64,000 nt of DNA, from NCBI RefSeq assembly GCF_963675165.1, contig NC_087385.1:2294501-2358500 (forward strand). Direction: 5' to 3'. Below the pieces are notes generated by a model. That model made no database searches, was not told the origin of the DNA, and saw nothing but the letters and a program-made list of their open reading frames with translations. The position numbers and the translations under genes are program-made. This stretch comes from Halichondria panicea. Lineage: Eukaryota; Porifera; Demospongiae; Suberitida; Halichondriidae. Below, piece by piece: positions 49,501-55,410 of this stretch; the first letter of the stretch is position 1, and the number at the start of each line of letters is the position of its first letter.

Positions 49501-51488
49501 TATTTTTGTTACATGCACAATCATGCAGTACTTGAAGCTCTTATGTTTAGTGTGTGTATGTATACGTATATACATGCATCTTTATGAATAATGTGATAAA
49601 TTTGAATTTTGCAAACTAATGCCTTTCTGCACGACAAGGTTACGAAATAAATCGTTGAAACACAGTCAGCTTACCGTATTCCTCGTGCGGCTACGCCTCG
49701 AGGCATAATTATTGTTCGTTGCCACAGGAAAAACTGGACTATGGTGCCCTGATCCAGGACCTGGGAGGAGATTACATTGACCAGGACTACTTTTCCCCAA
49801 AGTGCACACACCTTGTTGTTGGTAAGCTCAACTTTTCAACTTTCACATTACTGTTTCTATATCATACATGTAATTATGTGCAGATAAAAACTAGCTCATG
49901 TGTATTTTTTGTATACATATACATGTGTAGTATCGAATTATGGCCCGGTATTGTGGTGTATAAGCAGTGCTTTTTCAGCCAGGCTAGTCCTCGATCTGAT
50001 TGAGTGGTGTACACGCATGTTTCCATTATAGAAAGCAAGAATATCTTTGCACTCATAGGTAGAGCTAGTAGGACTGAGAAATACTTGGGAGCATGTGCAG
50101 CTGGGAAGTGGGTGCTACACAAATCATTTCTGGAGGAGTCTCGAGCTTGTGGTGCCTTCGTCAAGGAGGAGTCTCATGAGTGGGGTGTAGCCAAGGCAGG
50201 GGGCACGATCCAACCACTGGAGGCCGCTCCAAAAACATGGAGACTAGCTCTTGCAGAGAAACAACGACAGGTAGGGAATTTAGGCATGCATGTATACCGT
50301 ATATAGAGGGTAATTTTCGTGGGGCAAAATATTCGTGGTTTTTGTGGTTGAAGGTCTGACCACGAATATTTTATCCACGAATGAAGCGACCTTGCCTACC
50401 TTTACACAGTGCAAGCAGCAACCACAAAAATAATATCCACGAAATTACTAAATATACTGCTCAACCACGAATATTTTGTCCCCCGAAAATTACCCGCTAT
50501 ACGGTACTGATCCTGTATTAATTGTGTTGAATGGTGCATGATGCTATCACTTTATTATATGTAATGCATTTTCTTTCGATTAGAATCCTGGCCAGTCTGT
50601 GAGCGGAGCATTCGATGGTTGGAAGGTGAGTTTTTTTGCTGTTCCATATAATTATACTATCTATAAAACTGCTTTAAATTAATCGTGAACATGTTAGCTA
50701 TACTGCACATGCTCAAACTCTTCATTCTGAGTGGGTATATATCGAGTCAAAATACCCTTGTGCAAGAACTTACGAAGCAAAAGAGGGGATGGGTTAAAAT
50801 GAGCGTATTTTCACGAGGGTGCGGTAATTATTCAACTTGTTGCATGCTCTCTGTGTACCAGGTCTTGCTGTTTGCTGAGCGTAACAAAGTGCCTGGGATG
50901 AAGCGACTGCTTGAGGCCGGGGGAGCACAGGTCCTCACTCCTTCTAGTCACAAGGCTGCCACTCACGCTTTCATCAGCATCAGCTACTTCCCCAAGGACT
51001 CAGTAAGTATCGTACATTGTATGCCATGTATATATATATATATATGCATGAGAATTGTACATTTAAACAGTGCATGGGGAATAGTGGAATAGTCTATAAT
51101 TATAGGTTGTTGAAAAACATGTTCCTTGTACAATAATTATATGTACACTGCATGGACATATACGTATGGCTTCAGAACCCTATACTACTAGCATTACCGT
51201 GCTAACGATGTATGATTTCCCCACTATATATACATACAGTCCTTGCATGTATTGATTATCGAAAGGCAGCTCTATATTGGCACCCTATAGTTAGTTGGTT
51301 TGATATAATTACGACACCGCTGCCGTTATTTTTTCCAGCTCTCATTGGAGCAGCTTGTCAATAATGGGGTCCACTGTTTGAAGCCCGACTACATTGCGGA
51401 CTATTTAGCCAAGGGAAGTGCTCTAAAAACAGAGTCACTCTATATCAATGAAGTCAAATCGCTAACACGAAGGTGTGTGCATGTGTGA
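19519..51488 (+). CDS. TOPBP1: DNA topoisomerase II-binding protein 1 (multi-BRCT scaffold)
   Basis: Nuclear scaffold that binds phosphoproteins through BRCT domains, helps start replication and activates ATR. I trace 27 phase-consistent exons: a tentative 7-nt start exon 19519-19525, then 19885-19943, 20170-20297, 20510-20555, 20850-20939, 33001-33063, 38412-38456, 38752-39022, 41232-41458, 41671-41834, 41997-42113, 42751-42992, 43413-43522, 43634-43806, 44080-44208, 44395-44669, 45450-45532, 45756-45845, 46496-46564, 48184-48668, 48842-49124, 49308-49358, 49728-49821, 50059-50270, 50584-50625, 50862-51002 and 51339-51472 or read-through to TGA 51488. About 1,280 aa (human about 1,520). BRCT landmarks: VTHLIAGHVGSTKYH, MHCVTSQWFYDSV, VVSAQWLLDCCSIGE, CFIVSPHWITA, GKWVLHKSFLEESRACGAFV, HCLKPDYIADYLAKG. 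Exons 48184-49124 form a charged linker. BRCT6 is not evident. The true C-terminus is uncertain. Confidence 0.9.
21290..21665 (+). repeat. Dispersed repeat, TATGCCTCGG family, copy 3 (5'-degraded)
   Basis: Head decayed (GGAGCCGCACAGGAATATGG, then GTAAAGCTGACTGTG). The body GCTTCTATAGGCTTCTAGCC and the GCCTTGCACTAAAGCGCTAG stretch match the copy at 2.7-3.5 kb more closely than the others. Confidence 0.6.
21874..23055 (-). CDS. Type II membrane protein, NPxY/cysteine-rich family, copy A
   Basis: Not recognised as a known family. Two exons, 23055-22420 and 22119-21874, join in phase 0, giving 293 aa. Residues 1-116 are a hydrophilic tail rich in Ser and Tyr with NPAY at 71-74 and SYEDTP. There is no signal peptide. 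One membrane span lies at about 117-141 (LLSIAILCILALLISLATVV), so the orientation is N-in/C-out. A short coiled coil follows (LELAAVRDELQQIQESNCTT), then LYHGCFSERRTCDLG and HYWRQCS. Exon 2 encodes an ectodomain beginning GHYTLSTRCEYSS, with YLRPDDS, VRCVCEVTYP, FLIPS and IVRCPS. Eight cysteine positions are shared with copies C and E. Nested antisense in the TOPBP1 intron. The start ATG was chosen because copy B also opens MEP. Confidence 0.8.
23798..24274 (-). CDS. Truncated membrane protein of the same family, copy B
   Basis: 158 aa in one exon. It has the family layout up to the coiled coil: a tail with two NPxY sites (NPAY 52-55, NPLY 65-68) and DLYEYVDSM, then a span at about 99-125 (ALLSILSILGLVLCIAVTVA) and a short heptad-like stretch with NLSS and NITA glycosylation sites. 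It stops at RNQV before the Cys-containing HYWRQC-type segment, and no second exon follows toward 22.1 kb except that of copy A. It may be a shortened working protein or a broken gene whose 3' exon was lost. Confidence 0.55.
   Translation of the reverse strand: MEPKISDYLKLDEDVIRRSPQQHSSVPSDLYEYVDSMGIFHSVSQSTQLTANPAYMYHQHRGGINPLYQQSVAGAAKYRQQYTEIGEKHSGVRSTNKLFYGLALLSILSILGLVLCIAVTVAMSIKVVQLQELQQNLSSLMTNITANTDYISQLRNQV
25494..25981 (-). pseudogene. Pseudogene fragment of the NPxY membrane family, copy D
   Basis: Very similar to the ectodomain half of copy C exon 1 (shared LQQEHLSLQSSVD and VVKNMVTQ) and ends at the equivalent donor (ATTACT then GTAAGT at 25494). The cytoplasmic and membrane-coding 5' half is absent, the frame is broken by stops around 25,690-25,720 before the GRYWRQCS-equivalent, and no second exon follows. 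Probably a recent partial tandem duplicate that decayed. Confidence 0.75.
26245..26400. mobile_element. Fragment of an ATTACGCCCAC-type element
   Basis: TTCTACCGAGATTACGCCCA and GTTTTGTCTCGAAATTACGC, followed by GGCCTACCAGCGCTTGAAA. The same succession recurs at 45,955-46,130, showing an interspersed copy. Confidence 0.6.
26788..26998. mobile_element. TATAGCG-family MITE, subtype GGGTAATTTTCG
   Basis: A 211-bp element with ends ACCGTATAGTGGGTAATCTT and the reverse complement of AAATTACCCGCTATACGGT. The interior repeats (A/C)CACGAATATTTT and CGAAAATATTACCCACGAA. Nearly the same sequence occurs at 50,296-50,505, in the same orientation. Confidence 0.9.
27157..28982 (-). CDS. Type II membrane protein, NPxY/cysteine-rich family, copy C
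   Basis: Family unrecognised. Exons 28982-28197 and 27393-27157 join in phase 0, giving 340 aa. The cytoplasmic tail is about 95 residues, with NPVYEDV (NPVY 56-59) and further tyrosines (DIYSSV, GYITHV, DYEQT). The membrane span lies at about 97-122 (CLAVVATLAVVLSIAAVLGI), followed by a longer coiled coil (residues about 125-215, with LQQEHLSLQSSVD) bearing NST and NTT glycosylation sites. Next come LYQNCYEQTVECYLS and RYWRQCS. Exon 2 gives GQYTLSMRCEHRSRRFGIF, AYLRPNDS, RCVCDTTYP, LIPGD, IIRCP. The second-exon start (Gly, phase 0) and spacing match copies A and E, so this gene is probably functional. Confidence 0.82.
27964..28115. mobile_element. TATAGCG-family MITE, subtype GGGTATATTTCGAGGG
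   Basis: Starts TACCGTATAGCGGGTATATT and contains CGCGAACATTTATAACCCAC and AAGGCTGCTATTCGCGAAA. It corresponds in reverse orientation to 55,742-55,912. The right end seems eroded. Confidence 0.65.
29300..29960. mobile_element. Foldback/MITE with about 100-bp arms
   Basis: The left arm (about 29310-29410) contains AAACATTTGCGATGTGAACG, TTGCTAGGATTGCCAGGAAA and AAGCGAAGAAACAAGAAAT. The right arm (29838-29950) is its reverse complement. ORFs on both strands (29287-29544 plus, 29761-29976 minus) read the two arms and give near-identical peptides, which explains them as repeat translation. Confidence 0.85.
30850..30957 (-). repeat. Reversed head fragment of the TATGCCTCGG family
   Basis: CACAGTCAGCTTTACCTTAT, TCGTGCTGCTACG and GGCATAATTAT read in reverse match the head of the copy at 2.74 kb. 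Confidence 0.55.
31470..32673 (-). CDS. Type II membrane protein, NPxY/cysteine-rich family, copy E
   Basis: Exons 32673-31957 and 31697-31470 join in phase 0, giving 314 aa. The cytoplasmic tail is about 94 residues, with NPAYETRRYNRLF (NPAY 58-61) and extra tyrosine motifs (NEYENN, EYNTVYEV). A strong span lies at about 95-117 (LPMVLLLLLCIVACSLSVTA). A coiled coil with NVT, NLT and NSS sequons follows, then LYQACYDDTTMC and NYWSQC. Exon 2: GFFTLSMHCEQSCNR, YIRPDGQG, VQCACEVTNP, ILPSG, VITRCP. The most divergent copy and nearest the 3' side of the host intron. The shared architecture and intron position show common descent with A and C. Function unknown; a receptor or adhesion protein is inferred. 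Confidence 0.8.
33080..33316. mobile_element. TATAGCG-family MITE, subtype GCGAAATTTTCG
   Basis: Ends ACCGTATAGCGCGAAATTTT (left) and the reverse complement of AAATTTCGCGCTATACGGT (right). The interior includes TTCGTTGCACAATGTTCGCG. A shorter copy in the opposite orientation is at 52,055-52,234. Confidence 0.88.
33358..33705. mobile_element. Foldback element, about 350 bp
   Basis: GAAGCACTTGATCTTAGTTA / AAGGTCACTA on the left is matched by TAGTGACCTTCATTAACTAC ... GAAGTGCTC on the right. Inner arms (GCCGAGTTTTTAGTGC / GCACTAAAAACTCAGCT, AGTTGGGTTATAATTTATTTT) pair as well. Confidence 0.75.
34443..34636. mobile_element. TATAGCG-family MITE, subtype GGGTAATTTTCG (degenerate)
   Basis: Left GCTGTATAGCGGGTAATTTT, right end TTATTTGCTATACGGTATAA. 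The interior has CGAAAATTTACCCACGAAAA. Confidence 0.75.
34766..36773 (-). CDS. AIG1/GIMAP-like GTPase with C-terminal membrane anchor (F)
   Basis: Septin-like (TRAFAC) GTPase of the AIG1/GIMAP/Toc-like group. Exons 36773-36575 and 35595-34766 join in phase 1, giving 342 aa. The start ATG gives MATSEGHIKE. G1 is GKAGSGKSS at about 20-28, with CTT (possible G2 Thr) at 64-66. G3 is DTPG at 84-87 within TVWDTPGLYDG. At the usual G4 place the sequence reads VLTFANT, not NKxD or TKxD. The C-terminus has a Gly-rich hydrophobic segment (GVAVGGCVGVVSSGIGAVPL and VGALVGGAILGGVGYF) followed by SRKKDSK, which suggests membrane insertion. The intron holds a TATGCCTCGG-family repeat. Head-to-head with a close paralog; antisense in a TOPBP1 intron. 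Membrane traffic or immune roles are known for GIMAPs, but the role here is unknown. Confidence 0.85.
35633..36165 (+). repeat. Dispersed repeat, TATGCCTCGGTG family, copy 4
   Basis: Head TTATGCCTCGGTGCACATGC with GCGAGGTATACGGTAGAG and a TG tract. Tail TCCACCGAGGCATCAGCACC with GCGGTGCTTTCATT. Very close to the copy at 13.98 kb, so probably a recent movement. Sits in the intron of GTPase F. Confidence 0.8.
36774..36988. promoter_or_regulatory. Candidate bidirectional promoter of the GTPase pair
   Basis: 215 bases between the divergent starts of two paralogous GTPase genes. No clear core element. Shared control is inferred from geometry and paralogy. Confidence 0.45.
36989..38224 (+). CDS. 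AIG1/GIMAP-like GTPase with C-terminal membrane anchor (G)
   Basis: A 411-aa intronless paralog of GTPase F. G1 is GKTGGGKST at about 54-62. HCTTR at about 86-90 supplies a candidate switch I Thr, G3 is DTPG at 107-110, and the G4 position reads VLTMANTVEAF, again without NKxD. PAGHYDDRKLPGRDYWLSDF matches PAGYYDVRSLPDREYWFTEL in F, so the region after the G domain is conserved too. The C-terminal 100 residues include an extended Gly-zipper-like hydrophobic region (GAAGIGSGVGGVVGAGLGFI, VPAGAAVGTALGAGLGYV) that could insert in membranes. The ATG at 36989 was chosen over non-ATG codons upstream. Same strand as the host TOPBP1, so pre-mRNA splicing of the host must remove it. Confidence 0.87.
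   Translation: MDTENNEDGFRIMEDKGSDLDLSRLSSEVKSHLSSTKVAAILRSGKSIDILICGKTGGGKSTLINGLMGVKLMEKEAAKEGDSLTHCTTRVDEYKTIKDKITVTVWDTPGLLDGTDKQDDYLREIEDKCPPIHLKLFCISCSQTRFVSGPNNADNGDFLVMKKFTEAFGMEFWKNTVIVLTMANTVEAFKPKWKYLAPSDKQQEFTQYINEFRSKIRSILEDDIKLDKDIVTKMKIVPAGHYDDRKLPGRDYWLSDFYFECLDAIPSPEAKGALLNLSLDRFKMKSEVVDSNFKEDAEMQPIVVDVENGFVIISETIENCSIPVGSAAPNDQPTEGGIGTKGAAGIGSGVGGVVGAGLGFIGLLGGPLAFFTVPAGAAVGTALGAGLGYVTKKIIGSSEPSASNESKTEKN
39280..39605 (+). repeat. Dispersed repeat shared with 47.80-48.14 kb
   Basis: Shares, in order, GGATA(G)CCTTCAT, CGAATAAAAGCGAGCAAAA-like, CACGCGGCCTTT, AGCTGAAG, GGAA(G)AGGG, and GGCTTCTTTGCTGTGAT...TCCACAGTACATGTCTCATG with the other copy. No ORF. Confidence 0.65.
39835..40545. 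repeat. Satellite-like tandem repeat (about 75-85 bp unit) split by a MITE
   Basis: The units contain GAACACACACAGACAGACAG, ACTAATAAACCAACAGACTA and TATAACACGCGGCTGCCTAC. One partial unit lies before 39,893 and about three follow 40,312. The MITE at 39,893-40,312 interrupts the array. Confidence 0.85.
39893..40312. mobile_element. MITE with about 100-bp TIRs
   Basis: Left arm AGAGGAAGTCGGACATCACT, TGAACTTTCACTAATTATGA, CATTCCAGGCCAAATTACTT and TTTTGCTGACTCAGCAGTA. The right arm is its reverse complement, ending TGTCCGACCTCCTCTG. The arms are almost identical, implying a young insertion. No transposase. Confidence 0.92.
40934..41005 (-). tRNA. tRNA-Trp (CCA)
   Basis: A 72-nt cloverleaf without intron. 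The acceptor stem GACTTTG pairs with CGAAGTC and the discriminator is A. The D arm is GGTGCAATGGTAGCG, the anticodon arm TCTGA-CTCCAGA-TCAGA gives anticodon CCA, and the T arm is CGTGTTCGAATCACG. A run of five T follows the 3' end on the minus strand (plus 40925-40929), a Pol III terminator. CCA is not encoded. Antisense within a TOPBP1 intron. Sequence matches the usual animal tRNA-Trp closely. Confidence 0.95.
42135..42565 (+). repeat. Dispersed repeat, TATGCCTCGG family, copy 5
   Basis: Head TTATGCCTCAGTTGCGCATG with GCGAGGTATATACGG. The body has TTTCTATAGGCTTCTAGTCA and TGCTTCGTTCTCGAGTTAT. The tail lacks the intact CACCGAGGCAT. In a TOPBP1 intron. Confidence 0.7.
43110..43405 (+). repeat. 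Dispersed repeat, TATGCCTCGG family, copy 6 (internally deleted)
   Basis: Head CTATGTCTTGGTGTGCGCAT with GCGAGGTATACGGTTG, then a jump to the distal part (GAACGCTAGCTATAAAAGAG, CCACTGAGACATCAGCACC). About half the length of the full copies. Confidence 0.65.
43808..43930. repeat. Tandem duplication, about 60 bp x 2
   Basis: Two adjacent units share GGTGTGTGTGGGGTGGGAGG, AGTGTGAGTGTGTGCAACTG and TTCCGGGGAGTGGGTGGT. They follow directly on the donor of TOPBP1 exon 43634-43806. Confidence 0.85.
45955..46130. mobile_element. Fragment of an ATTACGCCCAC-type element
   Basis: TTCTACCGACCTACCCTAAT ... GTTTTGTCTCAAAATTAGGC ... GAGGCCTGCCAGCGCTTGAA. Parallels 26,245-26,400. Confidence 0.6.
46758..47703. 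mobile_element. Outer MITE (TTATTATA-GACGGGTA ends) with a nested element
   Basis: Left end CTATTATAGACGGGTAGTAA, TTTTAGCGTACTAATTTTGG. The right end is the reverse complement (CGCTAAAATTAGTACCCGTT, TATAATAAG). The interior is interrupted by a second element at 46,850-47,489. In the TOPBP1 intron 46,565-48,183. Confidence 0.8.
46850..47489. mobile_element. Inner MITE, GTACCCTCGCGAAAATACGC ends
   Basis: A 640-bp element with ends GTACCCTCGCGAAAATACGC and the matching CTTATTTTCGCGAGGGTAC. A 139-codon ORF inside (46983-47402) has no recognisable features. A partial copy of its right part is at 50,690-50,822 (TCAAACTCTTCATTCTG, AAGCAAAAGAGGGGATGGG). Confidence 0.85.
47800..48140 (+). repeat. Dispersed repeat shared with 39.28-39.60 kb
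   Basis: Contains GGATATAGCCTTCATGCATG, AATAAAAGGGAGCAAAAGC, CGCGGCCTTTTAATCGAGG, GGAGCTGAAG and CTTCTTTGCTGATTTTGCTG, paralleling the earlier copy. Ends just before the TOPBP1 acceptor at 48183. Confidence 0.65.
49655..49712 (-). repeat. Reversed head fragment of the TATGCCTCGG family
   Basis: CACAGTCAGCTTACCGTATT, CCTCGTGCGGCTACGCCTCG and AGGCATAATTAT, reverse of the head at 2.74 kb. Ends about 15 bases before a TOPBP1 acceptor. Confidence 0.65.
50296..50505. mobile_element. TATAGCG-family MITE, subtype GGGTAATTTTCG
   Basis: About 90% like 26,788-26,998, same orientation. Ends ACCGTATATAGAGGGTAATT and AATTACCCGCTATACGGT. In a TOPBP1 intron. Confidence 0.9.
50690..50822 (+). mobile_element. 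Right-end fragment of the GTACCCTCGCG element
   Basis: Matches 47,358-47,490 (CTGCACATGCTCAAACTCTT, GAGTGGG, AAAATACCCTTGTGCAAGAA, GCAAAAGAGGGGATGGG) and ends in TATTTTCACGAGGGT. Confidence 0.75.
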
Positions 51489-52054
51489 TTATGTGCCCAC
51501 ATACTATTATAATATAGTGCATGCATGCATATAGTGTCGAGCTCCTTCTTAGTATACGGAAGAGAGAAACAGGTTCGCTTGACAATTGAAGGCCTCCAGT
51601 AAAGAATAGCAGAGTGTTGCACTAACTTACTCGGTAGATCAAAGAAACTCCAGTGGCAATGATTACTAATTATGGAGTAATTATGGACAGTCAAAAGTAA
51701 ATAGTTCTATATAGAGACTAAATTCACTGTACATAATAATAGCTGTGACTAAGAGTCATAAATTATTATTACACATGACAGTACAGTATTGTATATAAAT
51801 GTGATTTGTGGTAACAAAAAGAAGAACAATCCACCGGGTTTTATTTTTATTAAAGGTTTAGCAATTAATGCAAGGATACAACAAAATTAATATCTATAAA
51901 GCTATAGGGTGAAGTGTGTCCTATAATACAAACTTAAGTTTTAATAGCTACAACATGTCAACTCTATAAGTGAGAATACAAATATGTCTTAACATAATTG
52001 AACATAATTATTGTTGGATTCTTCTTGCAACCATGCATGCGAATTGAGTAAAGT

Positions 52055-52234
52055 ATAGCGCGAAATTTTCGAGGGCTTAATTTTCGCGGATTTCGTGGGT
52101 TAGCAATCCTACACAAAAATTAAGGCGTGGCTTCCGGTAAGCAGTCATTCCGCGAACATTGTGCAACGAAATGCTTTTAGAGGCCAATCCACGAAATATA
52201 AGTGCCTCGAAAATGTCGCGCTATATACGGTATA
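52055..52234. mobile_element. TATAGCG-family MITE, subtype GCGAAATTTTCG
   Basis: AGTATAGCGCGAAATTTTCG left, AATGTCGCGCTATATACGGT right. The interior is the reverse complement of the copy at 33,080-33,316, with an internal deletion. Confidence 0.88.
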
Positions 52235-52660
52235 TATTATATAGCTAGACAGTCTAAACTATTGCTATTGTTTCAAGTTCAGAGATTGACTGCCAATAAA
52301 CATTTTTATTTTGTATAGTAAAGTACAACGACAACAACAACTGAAAAGGGTAATGAATGGACAACTATTTATAAGAGTCAGGTCCCGGGGGTGATCAATA
52401 ATAATCCAGAATAGTCCAGAACAATCCAGAGAGGAAGGGTGCATGATAATCGAAAACCAAAGAAAAACTGTGATCACACAACAATCATAAATGTGTATAA
52501 CAAGTGTGATAATTATAATTATACATAACAAAACACATCAGGATAGATGACAACACATCATGAACAATCACGCACATGCACCATGCAGTATATATACACA
52601 CCAACACATAATTTATACTAACACAGTATGAGAGGTATACCACCAACACATATATACTAG

Positions 52661-52738
52661 CACAGTATGAGAGGTACCGATCATAGACCTCTTCCACAAC
52701 TCCCTGAGGCTGATAACTCTCGTCTCTCAATCTCTTCA
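52661..52738 (-). pseudogene. Relic of the 3' end of a POT-type transporter gene
   Basis: The minus strand encodes LRDESYQPQGVVEEVYDRYL, almost the C-terminal tail of the transporter at 59.2-59.3 kb (VRDESYQPQRVVEEVYDRYL). No upstream transporter sequence adjoins it and the frame runs on past the expected stop, with a tandem copy of CACAGTATGAGAGGTA. Evidence that a second transporter copy once lay here. Confidence 0.75.
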
Positions 52739-53520
52739 GGCATGCATGCATGTGCAGTGAAGTATACAAACCCAACCAGACTGACTACCCATGCAAACTA
52801 AATGCTGAGCACATTTTAGTTTGTGGGCGGCGATTTTTTTTTTTTTAATAGGTGAAATTCATGACCGTGCAGAATCTTTAACATTAACGTTATAGCTAAA
52901 CCTGCTCTAGGATACTGCTTGGTTAATGATAACTTTGTTTTCTCCATGCAGAAATCACTAATCTACGCTACCCCCTCTTCTACGCAATTCTATGACTGCA
53001 TGCAGAAACAGTATATGCTCTGACCCTATAATATGTAAAAGAACTATGCCATTTTTAGTCTTTTGTATTCTACACTCTTTCTCATTGTAATAAAGCCGTA
53101 TTACTGCATGCATGTGTATAATTTCTGTTGACCTCACACAGCACACCTATTACAAAGTACAGTGTTAATTGTCCATAATGCATAATGCATGCATCAAAGT
53201 AAATAATTATTGATTATAATAGCCTTGATTCATGCAGCCTGCATGGAATCAAGGCCATGCGCAGTGAGGTGTGAGATCACGATATGTTATAGTTATAACA
53301 CGGGCACAAGGGATGTATGGAATATATTGCACTGAAGCACGAGGGCGTAAGCCCCGAGGGCTGAGTGCAATATATTCCATGCATCCCGAGTGCACGTGTA
53401 ATAACTAGTTTATATCCCGAGGGCATAGCAACATAACACTGTCTTAGTAACACAATATAAACTGCACAAAAAGATGACAAAGACAACTCTAGACACAGCT
53501 CCATCTCTTCTCTCTCCTAG

Positions 53521-53833
53521 ACGCCAGTATATTATGCAGCGTATAAGATTGGCATGACAGACGAATGGCTTGACAAAAATTGTTGGAGTTCCAACGCTGA
53601 AACCACTGCAAAACAGCCCCACCCCTCTACTGCTGCAAAGAAACAGCCCCACCCCATTTACTGCTGCGAAGAAACAGCCACAACCCACTATACTACTCAG
53701 TGTAACTGCTGCTCGAACAGCCCCCTCCACTAGCACTATCCTCGGTATCACAACCAAGCCAAAGAAGCTCGCCTCTACACTGCTGCAAAACAGCTCAAGC
53801 CCCCTGCAAAAAGAGCCGCTTCTAGTGCTATGA
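53521..53833 (+). other. Possible TOPBP1 C-terminal exon, frame broken
   Basis: Follows a good polypyrimidine acceptor (TCTTCTCTCTCCTAG). One frame reads TPVYYAAYKIGMTDEWLDKN. After an imperfect repeat (CTGCTGCAAAGAAACAGCCC / CTGCTGCGAAGAAACAGCC) the Lys/Pro/Thr-rich reading moves to another frame (AAKKQPQPTILLSVTAARTA). Splicing from 51472 (phase 2) enters yet a third alignment and stops at 53557. Either an exon is missing, there is an indel, or this is a relic. Confidence 0.3.
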
Positions 53834-54044
53834 TGAAGCCAGAATTGACCGTGCATCAAGAAGTGGAGGACTAGGTCTAGGATCACAGAATCTTCACAAA
53901 ATGAGCTTGGGACGATTTTAAAACCTGCATGGTTGCAAAGAAGAAGCTCCAGCAGTGCTGAACATTCATGCATGGCTGGACTTACTTTGATACTTATGAT
54001 ACAATATTTAATTTAATTATGCCAGAGGGGCGTTTTGTGGTCAG

Positions 54045-54110
54045 TGCAATATGACTTTTCAGCAGTGCAATATGACTTTTCAGCAGTGCAATATGCTTCA
54101 TATTGCACTT
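54045..54110. repeat. Short tandem repeat, 24 bp x 2.5
   Basis: CAGTGCAATATGACTTTTCA repeats with a 24-base period, followed by an inverted CATATTGCACTTGGC. The GCAATAT motif also appears near 53.32 and 53.36 kb. Confidence 0.8.
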
Positions 54111-54589
54111 GGCAACAACATAGCAACGGGATATAACTGCAAATATAACATACATGCATGCAGTGCCTCCATATTATAGAGCTCATAATTATGCACTCCA
54201 TGCACTTCTTCTCAAGTACATGCATGTATATATGCTCGTATATATCTGAAGGGTTTTCAGAGAATGATGACAAAATTAAAGCACTTACGCTAATCAAGGC
54301 CATGCATGCATGCGCAGTGAGGTGTGAGATCATGATAGCATTTAATAGAGCAGATAGCCAACAATTGCAATAAGCAAAACGCTCAAGTGGGATCTAAAGC
54401 ATATATTGCATGCCTATATATACACGTTTAGTAAAAATAAATGATAGCTTTATAGCATGAAGCTACTGCTAGCTGGCTATTAGTTAACCCTCAATATTCA
54501 TGCATGTACTATAGCTTCATTTTCTATTGCTGTGCTTTGTATAGACACCTTGGCTGGGAATATAAGAAGGTCATGCATAAGCTAGCTAT

Positions 54590-55410
54590 AAGTGACTGGG
54601 TATAGCTCCTATATATACCACCATTGTGTATCGTCTGTCCCTTGTTATGGATTGATAGAAGCTGTGGTGTGCATCGGCATGCATGCATGTTGCTAGTTGG
54701 GCGGAGCCCGACCGTCCCTGACGGGAGGTCGGGTTGCAAGCCTATCTGGAATTTGTTCTGCGCATTATGTAGTACTGCTATGAATATTATTATTCTCAAG
54801 TGGGTGTTAACCGACTTGATGACGTTGTAAACCACAGGATGGCACAGCAATACTGCATGCGGTTTTGCAACTAGATGCAAGCGGAAGTGTAACCAAGCCA
54901 CGTGAAAAATGCTGCAATCTGATAGGGCGCCACTATAGTGGCGCTAGAACAAATCCCAGATAGGCTTGCAACCCGACCTCCCGTCAGGGACGGTCGGGCT
55001 CCGCCCAACTAGCATGTTGCGTGGTTGTTACAGAGGAGACAAATTGACAAAATGAGACAAATTAACGTACTTTTTTGGTGTGATTACATGACTGTAATTG
55101 TTATTTTTAGGTATATATATATAAATTATACTATAAGTATACAGAATGATACACTTGTCAGTGGAATATGTATACTGTGTCATGCCTCAGTATATAGTTA
55201 TATGACAGTGGCAATTACATGCCTGCCTGCGATACGTAGAGTATGATGTGGAGGTGCGAGAAGGAACCATGCAGATAAGGCAAAAACGGCTGAGGGAAGA
55301 ATCTGGAGGGCTTTAAACTGCTAACTGAACTGACGATGCTGCATTTTTTTAATGGCTGTAAGGTGAGCAGCCCATATATATATGCTGTCAGAGATCATTC
55401 AGTATAGGTT
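54590..55410 (+). pseudogene. Decayed duplicate of TOPBP1 segments
   Basis: 54,630-54,670 plus 55,020-55,045 (CCTTTGTTATGGATTGATAG, TTACAGAGGAGACAAATTGA) match the end of the intron and start of the exon at 48,800-48,860, now split by the MITE at 54,693-55,012. 55,235-55,410 (GTAGAGTATGATGTGGAGGT, GAGAAGGAACCA, GGGCTTTAAACTGCTAACTG, AATGGCTGTAAGGTGAGCAG) matches exon and intron 41,330-41,490, with small deletions and frame breaks. The two pieces come from distant parts of TOPBP1, so this is a rearranged, dead partial copy. Confidence 0.8.
54693..55012. mobile_element. MITE, CTAGTTGGGCGGAGCCCGAC ends, 7-bp target duplication
   Basis: A 320-bp element with TIRs of about 60 bp (CTAGTTGGGCGGAGCCCGAC, CGTCCCTGACGGGAGGTCGG, TTGCAAGCCTATCTGG) that are near perfect. 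It is flanked on both sides by CATGTTG. Inserted into the TOPBP1 relic. ORFs across it are artefacts. Confidence 0.93.

Noticed and set aside
53410-53973. 187-codon ORF on the minus strand with hydrophobic stretches
   Set aside because: It runs antisense through the possible TOPBP1 tail exon and its CTGCTG-rich repeat. The peptide is low-complexity Val/Leu/Cys with no domain.
54524-54901. 125-codon minus-strand ORF
   Set aside because: Reads through one TIR of the MITE at 54,693-55,012 into unrelated flank.
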